Shown here: positions 55,224 to 64,000 of the stretch, one piece after another | Layout of the letters: each line of letters begins with the position of its first letter | How positions within the stretch are numbered: position 1 is the first letter of the stretch | Assembly (NCBI GenBank): GCA_963576475.1 | Contig: OY754967.1 | Coordinates: 23,585,914-23,649,913, forward strand | Length of the DNA: 64,000 bases | Direction: 5' to 3' | Source of the DNA: Molanna angustata | Taxonomy: Eukaryota > Arthropoda > Insecta > Trichoptera > Molannidae | The notes under the pieces: generated by a model | What the model saw: the letters and a program-made list of their open reading frames with translations, nothing else | Told to the model about the DNA's origin: nothing | The model's database searches: none | Program-made: the position numbers and the translations under genes

Positions 55224-56120
55224 TCAGTGGTTGGTCGATAGTTGTAGAGATCCGCGTGCGAGAGTGCGAGATTGCTAGGCTATCGGACGGCCTTAGCATT
55301 TTTTTTTCTTTTTTTTTAATTGTATAAAGTAGTGATTAAGTCTTTTCAGGTTCTCTACTGACGCGACCTCTCCTGTTCGCGTTATTTTTATTTAAATTCG
55401 GCGCCAAATCAGCTGACCACAAACCAACATTTATGATAAAATAAAAATAGATTTTGACAATAACATAACCTCCAAAATGTGACATTAGAAGTGACAGTGA
55501 CAGTCGAAATTAGACACGCGTCGTGTCGACACGGACCGCGCTCACTGTGGCCAGAGCAGCTGCAAACCGCACCAGAGGGTGTCGGTTAGGCTCGCTCCAC
55601 ATAGGCAGCCATGGATGTGACACCTGGAGTGCCGAGATAGATCGGCGCACCACCATTTGGCGAGAGAACCGCTTTCCTGGTCCGAAGCGGGTGCTGAGTT
55701 TGGAAAGCGTTCCTGTTGGGATTATTATAGATGAATTGAATATTTTAAAGAAAAAAAACAAAAAAGGTACAACTAACATAGATTACAATAAACAAACCAT
55801 AGAGTTAAATACAATTGTATAGTTATTAATAGGAACCTAACCATACCTAACACTCCCCCATAACCTTAGAATAGGCATGATGACTAATTTTGAGAAACTA
55901 TCCCACGATGTTTTTACGCATCCACTGTTTTCAAATATATATACGTTTCTACATAAAATAAAGGTTTAGTAGCAAAAATCGCCATTTCAAAATCAAATTT
56001 GACATTTACACCAAAAAACGCTTATAGTACAATGGCGTCTGTCAGTGACGTCATGGTATTGTAAACTGCGTATCAACTGTATGTATTCGAGCAGTAAATT
56101 CGACGATTTGTGCATTTAAA
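55224..56120. other. Mixed region, possible LTR remnant
   Basis: 55500-55780 is GC-richer and open on both strands without a recognised domain. At 55852, read on the minus strand, GGTTATGGGGGAG precedes TGTTAGGTATGG, resembling a polypurine tract followed by a Copia-type LTR start (compare 1298-1312), but no second LTR or coding region was found. The ISL2EU-type element probably begins between 55950 and 56060. Confidence 0.35.
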
Positions 56121-58688
56121 ATGAATTCAAAAGTGTATAAGTGGTGTGCGGTCCCTCAATGTACAAACACGTCGATAAAAACACCTAATAAGGTATTTGT
56201 TTTCGTCCCACGCGAAAAAAAAACGAGGAATAAGTGGTTAAATCTCGCACGGCGAAACACAGCAAGTGTATGTGAAAATTCTCCACTATATTTCTGTGAA
56301 GACCATTTTGATGTAAGTTTTTACTTTATATCATATATTATAAACAATACGTATATCTAATAATCTTGTCAGCTAATTTATTTATTATCTAAATGACGCT
56401 TAATAAAGACAATAACTTTTTAGGTTAAGTTTCATTTCTTTATTGTTATTATCCACCACGGTTTACTTTATGAGTCATTTATTTGTTTCAGTTGCCAAAT
56501 GATATGGAGAACTATATTCAATACCTTGTGATGGGCTCAGTGTCGCAAGTGCGTATGAAACCAGGGTGTATTCCCAAAAAATTGGAATGCCAATCAGATC
56601 GAAGGAAACGAAAATCTACCACTACAACTACAAAACGACAATATATTCTGAAGAAACAAAGGATGATGCTAATTGAAGAATGTGAAAAAGATTTATTAGA
56701 AAGAAATACAATTACAAAACATGTAGAACCTTCATCTGACAGATCAGGTAAGATACATAATATACCTTTTTCAAACAAAAGTTTGAACTCTACAATATTT
56801 GATTAGATGTGTGACCTATTATTTGATCAGATGCAAATATAAGTGCAACTATAATCTGTCTGTCGACCTGTCATTCCATGCAGAAACATAGGGAGATGCG
56901 CATGATATTGACTGCGATACAATATTCCAACGTAGAAACTCTGTAACGTAATATGTGCAGTCAAACTATAATATTTACTCACATAAATAGTTTGGTCGAG
57001 CTATTGTATGGGAATGAGTATTCTATAGTTTTATTATTATTCTATGATTCCGATGTAGAAACTTTGTAACGCAATATGTGCAGTGCAATCCAACTATAAT
57101 ATTTACTCACATAAATAATTTATAATTGATAAGTTTTTTTTTTCAGTTTTGCACACAGTTGAAGAAAGTGAAAAGGATTTAATAGAAAGAAGTACAATTA
57201 CAAAACATGTAGAACCTTCATCTGACAGATCAGGTAAGATACATGTACATATCTTTTTTCAAGAAAAGTTTCTGAACTCTACAATATTTGCTTATGTAGA
57301 TGTGTGACCTATTATTTGATCAGATGCAAAAATAAGTGCAACTATAATCTATCTATCGACCTGTCATTCCATGCAGGAACATAGGGAGAGGCATGATATT
57401 GACTGCGATACAATATTCCAATGTAGAAACTTTGTAACGCAATACGTGCAGTGCAATCCAACTATAATATTTACTCACATAAAAAGTTTATTATTGATAA
57501 TTTTTTTTTTCAGTTTTGCACACAGCCAAAGATCTACAAGATAAAACAGCTGATAAATCAATACAAGTATTCATAGCAAAAAAAAAAAGAAGTAAAGCCA
57601 TCCAAACAGAAAATAGATTAGTAAGCCATATGACATCACCATTGAAATCTAATCTTCAGTCTGTTTCTACTTCTCCATTTAAAGTTAAAAGTGTTGCTCC
57701 CAATAAAATATGTACCACGGAAGTTCAATCAGATTCTGATATTTCATATACACCGTCATCAACCAAATATTCCCAAGAATGTGCTTCAGACTGCAGTGAA
57801 TTAATTGAAGCTGAAAAAAAACAAGAGGCATCAAATATTCTTAAATATACAGTGATTAAAATTATGAAAAATCCACGTACTTACATTGGAATTCCTATAG
57901 ACTGCTACTGCTTAATAGACTTAATTGAAAAACAGACAAGTATTCCTGCTAACCATGTATTAATGTGTTTAAAAAAGATTAGATTGAATAGCTCATTTAG
58001 AGAACTCGCTTATGATTTTTCCTTGAACTCGACACATGCAAGCAAAATATTTTTAAAAAATGTTCCTGTATTGGCAAGTGTAATGCGTCCTTTTATTGTG
58101 CAACTCAATAAAGAAATCACAAAAAGGAATTTGCCAATAGCTTTCAGGCACAAGTATCATAATGTGAGTTGCATTATTGACTGCTTAGAAATAGAGGTGC
58201 AAAAGCCTTCCAAGACTGTCAATCAAGCTCTTTCATGGTCGGACTATAAAAAAGCCAACACCATAAAATATCTTGTGGCCTGTACACCAAATGGTTTGGT
58301 AAATTATATTTCACCAGGTTATGGAGGGAGAATAACAGATACATGTTTAGTTGAATCGTGTGATTTTTTAAAGTGTTTGCAACCAGGTATGTGTGTGATG
58401 GCTGATAGAGGATTCAAGCATGTAGAGCTACATTTACGTAAGCAGGGAGTACAACTTGTACGACCTCCGAGTGTTGTTACTGGAGCCAAACTCTCAAAAA
58501 ATGAAGCAAGGGAAACTAAACAAATTGCCAGTTTGCGAATACATATCGAGAGAGTAATACGCCGCCTACGAGAATTTGCCATGTTAAAGCCTCATGCATG
58601 TTTAAACCATAATTTAGTCAAATTACTTGATGATATTATTACAATTGCCTGTGGTTTAATAAATTTGCAAGATTCTCTTATAAAGTAA
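56121..58688 (+). CDS. THAP domain-containing DDE transposase (ISL2EU type)
   Basis: Four exons, all in phase: 56121-56312, 56492-56747, 57147-57233, 57514-58688 (569 residues). Residues 1-90 form a THAP zinc-finger DNA-binding domain: Cys9, Cys14, Trp39, Cys59, His62, then the closing CIPKKLEC motif. A basic, low-complexity linker follows. The C-terminal half is a DDE_Tnp_4-like catalytic domain with LNSSFRELAYDFSLN (helix-turn-helix-like), the first Asp in SCIIDCLEIEV, NTIKYLVACTPNG, SPGYGGRITD, the second Asp in MADRGFKH and the Glu in RIHIERVIRRLREF. It should bind and cut the element ends. Exon 3 is a duplicate of the end of exon 2. The start ATG is the first in the frame. No stop or frameshift was seen, so it may be active or recently so. 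Confidence 0.9.
56690..57513 (+). repeat. Tandem duplication of an exon-intron unit in the THAP gene
   Basis: 56690-57146 and 57170-57513 are copies: the exon phrase ACAAAACATGTAGAACCTTC and 'atctgacagatcaggtaagatac', then a near-identical intron including 'gtgtgacctattatttgatcagatgcaaa', ending in a T-run, CAG and TTTTGCACACAG. The first copy has an extra inner repeat around 57040-57110. The duplicated exon is 87 bp with phase 1 on both sides, so the frame is preserved. Confidence 0.92.
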
Positions 58689-60079
58689 ATAAAACTACTA
58701 AATTTCTTATTCAATACAAATTTATTTCATTTTTTTCTATTGTTTTTTTATATTATTTAAAAAAATATACTACAAGGTAAATTAATCAATGATTTAAAAG
58801 AAAAGTCACATATTTATTGAGCTCATACATCTGTTTTATTATACAGAACTAAAAAACGCTACATCTATAATAGTTATACAGAAAATCACAAAAATCTGGG
58901 CTAAGTCAAAAAATGCAGGAGGAAAATAAGCAATGTACACTGGTACTTGTTTTTTTAATTTTCATTATATTTAATCAGGGGGAAGTATTTGTGAGTTTTA
59001 ATTTAGTAACACTGCTACCTAAAAAATAAAAATAATTACACCAATATATCCTTTTGATTTCATCTTATCGTGTGAAATAGCTTTCAGTGTAGAGTTATAA
59101 TTAGTAAACCTGTCATTATTGCATCCAGTTTCTTGTCTTGGCCAAATGGATCCACGTCCATTGTCAGAGTGATTAAATTATTTTTTGTATTAATAACAAC
59201 ATTTGTCATTAATATTAATATACTCTTTTACTGTCATTATTTCTTGTATTTATAATTTGTGCTATTATTTTCCATCATAATAAAAACTCTTTCTACATTT
59301 CTATTTTTACTGAAAACTTGTTGGGTGCGTGTTAAATTAATATTTGACATAGTACCTGTTATTTACCAGAGAAGCAATATAAAATAAAATAAATTAAATT
59401 TTTATTACTTGCATTTATAACTTGTATTTGTCATAATTATTAATGTGCTCTGTTTTACAGTTCTATTTTTACAAATAATTATTTATTGTATTTATTACTT
59501 GTGCTACTGTTATTTGTCATAATTAATAATGGGCCTTTTTTACGTTTCAATTTTACTGTCGATTGTTTTTTTTTTGCTTCACAACTTGTCGCTAAAAATA
59601 TGCTTTTATTTACTTTACTATTTTTACTGTGAATAACTTTTATGTATTTTATAACTATGCGTTTATTTTCATAATCAATGTTATGCTCAAATTTGAATCT
59701 ATAATATTATATATTTTTTAAATAGCTAATTGTATTTATTCTCTTTCATTCCTATATTTGTCTCTACATATATTTTTAATTGTGTGCTTTTATGTGTTTT
59801 TGGTATTTGACATACATATTTGTGTTTTTGGTATTTGACATACATATTTGAATTGTTATCTTTTTTATTAATATATTTATAAATAAAAAAAAAATACATA
59901 TTTAAACCTGTTCTAAAGATAATATATCATGTTTGTATTTTATTCCTTACCCATAGGTAAATATAACTAACTACATGCATATACAACAAGAATTTCTTGT
60001 CCTTTGACAACATTAATATACCATCGGTTAAAAATTAAGTTCAAAATAATGAATTTTTGAATGAAAAAAAGTACATAAT
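58689..60079. other. AT-rich interior of the ISL2EU-type element
   Basis: No gene recognised. A 26-bp segment 'gtatttgacatacatatttg' is repeated in tandem near 59800-59850, and TATTTGACATAGTACCTGTTA near 59341 matches the 88-bp repeat at 26097. Confidence 0.4.
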
Positions 60080-61510
60080 ATATAACAGGTGAGATTTATT
60101 AAAGGCAAATATGATTTCATATTGATATTACATGTTTAAAGAGCTTTAACTCATAGTTCATTACTTTTCTGAAAGCAATGTTATATTTCTTCACAATAAT
60201 ATTAGGTCTCAAAACATTCAAAATGCTCTCAAGATCTGGAAAATAAAGCTAATCTATTTTTGTTTAAATAATGTATGCAACATAAACAATCTACACCAAA
60301 CTGCAATTAGATTTTGACAACATTAATAGAAAAATACACCATCGGTTAAAAATTAAGTTCATAATAATGAATTTTATAATGAAAAAAATATATATTTATA
60401 TAATATATACATTGCAGGTGAAATTTATTTGCAACTTTGACTTCATTATTGATATTACATGTTTAAAGAGCTTTAACTCATAGTTCATTACTTTTCTGAA
60501 AGCAATGTTATATTTCTTCACAATAATATTAGGTCTCAAAACATTCAAAATGCTCTCAAGATCTGGAAAATAAAGCTAATCTATTTTTGTTTACATAATG
60601 TATGCAACATAAACAATCTACACCAAACTGCAATTAGATTTTGACAACATTAATAGGAAAATACACCATCGGTTAAAAATTAAGTTCATAATAATGAATT
60701 TTAGAATGAAAAAAATATATATTTATATAATATATTATACATTGCAGGTGAAATTTATTTGCAAATTTGACTTCAAATTGATATTACATGTTTAAAGAGC
60801 TTTAACTCATAGTTCATTACTTTTCTGAAAGCAATGTTATATTTCTTCACAATAATATTAGGTCTCAAAACATTCAAAATGCTCTCAAGATCTGGAAAAT
60901 AAAGCTAATCTATTTTTGTTTACATAATGTATGCAACATAAACAATCTACACCAAACTGCAATTAGATTTTGACAACATTAATAGGAAAATACACCATCG
61001 GTTAAAAATTTTAGAATGAAAAAAATATATATTTATATAATATATTATACATTGCAGGTGAAATTTATTTGCAAATTTGACTTCAAATTGATATTACATG
61101 TTTAAAGAGCTTTAACTCATAGTTCATTACTTTTCTGAAAGCAATGTTATATTTCTTCACAATAATATTAGGTCTCAAAACATTCAAAATGCTCTCAAGA
61201 TCTGGAAAATAAAGCTAATCTATTTTTGTTTACATAATGTATGCAACATAAACAATCTACACCAAACTGCAATTAGATTTTGACAACATTAATAGGAAAA
61301 TACACCATCGGTTAAAAATTAAGTTCATAATAAGAATTTTTTAATGAAAAAAATATATATTTATATAATATACATATACATTGCAGGTGAAATTTATTTG
61401 CAAATTTGACTTCATATTGATATTACATGTTTAAAGAGCTTTAACTTATAGTTCATTACTTTTCTGAAGATAATGTTATATTTTTCTTCACTATAATATT
61501 AGGTCTGAAA
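60080..61510. repeat. 310-330 bp tandem array between the two transposon genes
   Basis: Four full units and a partial one; the marker GAGCTTTAACTCATAGTTCA-type begins at 60141, 60468, 60797, 61107 and 61437. It aligns by eye to the 313-bp Hippo-intron unit through 'aaagagctt-aac', 'aaaatgctctc', 'atg-a--caacataa', 'acattaata' and 'acta/accatcgg'. It ends about 35 bp from the YqaJ stop codon. Confidence 0.92.
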
Positions 61511-61545
61511 AAATATATTTTTATTCATTTCTGAATTTTATTTAC

Positions 61546-63310
61546 CTATAATACACTTTGGTACAACAATGGATATATATGAACTTTCCATAATGATGAT
61601 AAAGTTTCAATGAAATCACACACGTATTCTTCATCATATATCACACACAAAATTTCTACATTCTTTGTTTCGGTGTAGTTATAATCAGCTACACAAAAGT
61701 AACCTTTTTGATGTCCGGTCAAATACATCTGTATTTGCATCTGTGCATTATATTTTTGTGTAGGTTTACCATCTTTAATATAATTTTGATGGGTCATTGC
61801 ACTCATGGGACACTTAATTTCAATAATACCATCTTCGCAGATTCCATCGGGTGATCCTGCTATCATTGGGTACTTTTTAGAAAGCATAAGACCACTCTTG
61901 TTTATTTTTTTTCCCAGTTTAATGGAGACAGTTCTGCGCACTTCATCTTCTAATATTCTCCCACGTTTCATAGCTGGTGTATCTGGAATTTTTCCTCCCA
62001 TAATTAAGGACACAAGCGTTCCATCATATGTTTTACAACGACTGAATTCAAATGCTCGAGATGCTGTTATTCTTCCATACCTTAACTCATACCAAATACT
62101 GTTTTGGTGTTGTCCTCTGGTCACCTCTTCAATCTTAGCAATAAGTTCGTCTGTCAGAATTAGCTTCTCCAAAAATGTATCACAACATTTCTCTTTGTGT
62201 TCAAGTACCAGTTGATGCATAGATAAACTTTTTACTTCTTCAACAATATACTCTGGTTGATATTTGAACAACTCACAGTTATCGATATTTCTTTTTTTTC
62301 CAATCTCTAAAAATTTCTTTAGTACCTTGGTATTCGATGGCAAGCTAGGACTTCCGTTTGATAGGTCTTTGGCTGTCATAAATTTCAGACTAGTGCCAAC
62401 CCTAGACAGTTTTGATTTCGTCCAGTAACATTCTACGGAAGTACAGGACGGCTCTTCACTCCTGCGATGAATCCACATGAGGAATGCTACGGCATGCTTA
62501 CAGCCCCCTTGAGAAGCAATACAATCATGACATTTTGAAGAAATGATTTCTTCTTCTTCTTCATCCACAATCAATGTCACTGCATATAACTTAGCGCGAA
62601 CCTTATGTTCTGGGCAAATTTGACATTTCACTGTACACATTTTTCCATCTCGTCTAAGTTGTACATAACTTATAGCGTCATCACCATAAGAAGGCCGTGA
62701 GGACCTAAAAATAAAATCAATAAGTGAGCAGTTATGTAGATATTCGTGTTATACAACATAATCTTAATCTATAGGTACTCGGGGCAAGCATGATGACTGT
62801 TTTGTTTAAACTGTAATGTTTTTCGTAATTTTTGACAGTTAAGCGTGGAATGACAAATGCGGTATTTTATTAATTACGCTTTTACAATGAAGTACTGATG
62901 AAGTATTTGTTCCCCCACGCTTTGCTGCCAATATTATAATTCATTTACCATTAATTAGGTAATAAGCATATTATAGAGAACTTCATGAATGTCCAAACGT
63001 CAAAACAAGCCATCATACGACGTTTCCCGTGTATGCTTTTAACTTATGAACACATAATGTAGAGAAAAAGGTGCATATTTTATCGATTTTCGAAATGTTA
63101 AATTATGGATAAATAAAGTACTTACAGGTGCATATTTTATCGATTTTCGAGATGTTAAATTATAGATAAATAAAGTACTTACATGGAAGTTTTTACGTTT
63201 CGAAATTCTGACGAGCAAAAGTCTTTGTTCGACGCAAAGAAATTTCCGACCATCAAAAGATCCATTCTCGGCAAATTTGAACTATTTGCTTTGATGAATC
63301 CTTGTTCCAT
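61546..63310 (-). CDS. YqaJ-type viral-recombinase-like nuclease of the transposon
   Basis: Two exons, 63310-63183 and 62704-61546, joined in phase 2 (AT|G), give 428 residues with no disruption. The N-terminal part has a SWIM-like zinc motif (CHDC...GGCKHAVAFLMW) and SCTSVECYW. The C-terminal half is a lambda-exonuclease/YqaJ fold: YGRITASRAFEF, KRGRILEDEVRR with the conserved Glu, AGSPDGI with Asp, GIIEIKCP with the Glu-x-Lys pair, and YNAQMQIQMYL. YqaJ proteins process DNA ends in phages and accompany ISL2EU transposases, probably helping excision or repair of insertion. The start at 63310 is the first ATG of the exon (AGCAATGGAACAAGG). The exon 1 donor region is duplicated (63070-63183). 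Confidence 0.88.
63070..63183. repeat. 57-bp tandem duplication over a splice donor
   Basis: Two 57-bp copies (63070-63126 and 63127-63183) with two mismatches, each ending ACTTACA, i.e. GTAAGT on the minus strand. The outer copy contains the donor of YqaJ exon 1; the inner one is a decoy donor in the intron. Confidence 0.93.
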
Positions 63311-63696
63311 TGCTATTTTATTGTTTTAATTACACACTTAAAATCCCGATTAAATATTACATACACCGATAACACCAAAATAAACACAGGCCAGACCGAC
63401 AGTGAATGCGTATATTGCCATAGAACACAGCAAGTTTACTTCTATATTATCTGTAGAACACAGTAAGAAGACGTGAACCTACAATATCGTGACGTCATGC
63501 TCTCTGATTCGCTCTGATTGGCGTTTCTCATAAAATGGCGGACTATAATATTTTGTATTTTTATTTTAATAATATTAATATTATTCACTCTTTTAAAATG
63601 AAAATAAATACATTTTTATAAATCTTTATAACCTATTTTATTTTTTAAAATCATAATGTCAATGATTTTTTCTTACTGTCATCACGCCTATTGTAA
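63311..63696. other. Right end of the ISL2EU-type element and flank
   Basis: Includes a repeated AGAACACAG-AAG phrase (63423-63470) and the TGACGTCA-containing inverted segment near 63490. AT-rich flank follows from 63545. No gene. Confidence 0.4.
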
Positions 63697-64000
63697 TTAA
63701 ACTTCTTCGAGTCCAAAATCTGACAAGAACTCTTTAATTTTAGTCCCATTTAAACCTTTGGTCAAACTATCAGCTGCCATATGATCAGTTGATAAATATT
63801 CAATTTGCACTATTTTCGTTTTCACAGCATAGTTTGTATAACGATTTTTAAGATCTATGTGTTTAGATCGTTTATGAAAACCAGAATTTCTTGAAAGTCT
63901 CTCTGCACTCTGACTATCGCAAAACAACTTTACAGTTCCCTGAGGCCTCCACAGCCAATGCAAGAGTCCTTTTAAATCCTTTGCTTCTCTGGCACCTTCC
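63697..64000 (-). pseudogene. C-terminal part of a Copia polyprotein (RNase H), cut by the window edge
   Basis: An open minus-strand frame from the window end to the stop at 63697 carries FCDSQSAERLSRN, HKRSKHIDLKNRY and DHMAADSLTKGL, the end of Copia-type RNase H. It differs clearly from the Copia at 1103-5524 (which has CCDNKGAVDLSKGN), so it belongs to another family. Whether the rest is intact lies outside the window. Confidence 0.85.

Larger units (their letters stand above)
55960..63545. mobile_element. ISL2EU-type DNA transposon with THAP-DDE and YqaJ genes
   Basis: Two apparently intact convergent genes, a THAP-DDE transposase (56121-58688, +) and a YqaJ-type nuclease (63310-61546, -), are the known pairing of ISL2EU/IS4EU elements. 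Near the outer sides are inverted matching segments: TGACGTCATGGTATTGTA at about 56048 and, on the minus strand at about 63495, TGACGTCACGATATTGTA; GCCATTT occurs outside both. The exact termini and target duplication were not fixed. The interior between the genes is AT-rich and includes a 310-330 bp tandem array. Confidence 0.75.

Noticed and set aside
55230..55852. Solo LTR of a Copia-like element on the minus strand
   Set aside because: A polypurine-like tract and TGTTAGG start are present, but no end, partner LTR or target duplication could be found.
55800..55860. Insect telomeric repeat TTAGG
   Set aside because: Only isolated GGTTAGG occurrences, not a tandem array.

Overview
This is eukaryotic nuclear DNA from an insect, most likely a moth or butterfly. 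The host genes are split by short GT-AG introns with GTAAGT-type donors, the intergenic DNA is very AT-rich, and the kinase gene matches insect Hippo (MST1/2 orthologue). The lepidopteran assignment is an inference from the style of the SINEs, RTE-type LINE tails and other repeats. No bacterial or organellar features were seen.

Host genes are few. At 6570-8002 (+) lie the last two exons of a small insect multi-pass membrane protein. At 15465-16967 (+) is a complete intronless ABHD16A-like phosphatidylserine lipase. From 35312 down to 24087 (-) is the Hippo kinase gene: eight coding exons can be joined with consistent phases (502 codons), but the SARAH-domain exon that should end it is not visible. 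A 200-base assembly gap (21040-21239) inside a 78-bp satellite lies where that exon might be. A possible alternative last exon of Hippo (31733-31854) has matching splice phase, a stop codon and a nearby AATAAA.

The rest is mostly mobile DNA. 1103-5524 (-): complete Copia LTR retrotransposon with identical LTRs, a 5-bp target duplication and two in-frame stops. 8430-10882 (-): decayed LINE with RNase H. 17371-18235 (-): RTE-like LINE tail split by a tRNA-derived SINE. 21240-23951: 78-bp satellite with an inserted SINE. 26097-31215: two tandem arrays in Hippo introns. 39103-39521: non-autonomous hAT. 40656-44763: decayed PIF/Harbinger element with transposase and Myb/SANT remnants. 44788-48600: inverted-repeat-rich region holding a 51-bp tandem array of paired palindromes. 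48774-55215: hAT-like shell with an 8-bp target duplication, carrying a nested LINE. 56000-63545: ISL2EU-type DNA transposon with two convergent, apparently intact genes (THAP-DDE transposase and YqaJ-type nuclease). 63697-64000 (-): end of another Copia polyprotein.

The most notable observations are the intact THAP-DDE plus YqaJ pair with an internally duplicated exon, the 51-bp array whose palindrome arms appear to covary, the possible kinase-only Hippo terminal exon, and the homology between the tandem array in the Hippo intron and the array inside the ISL2EU element. All assignments were made by eye from sequence and translation; no database search was run.
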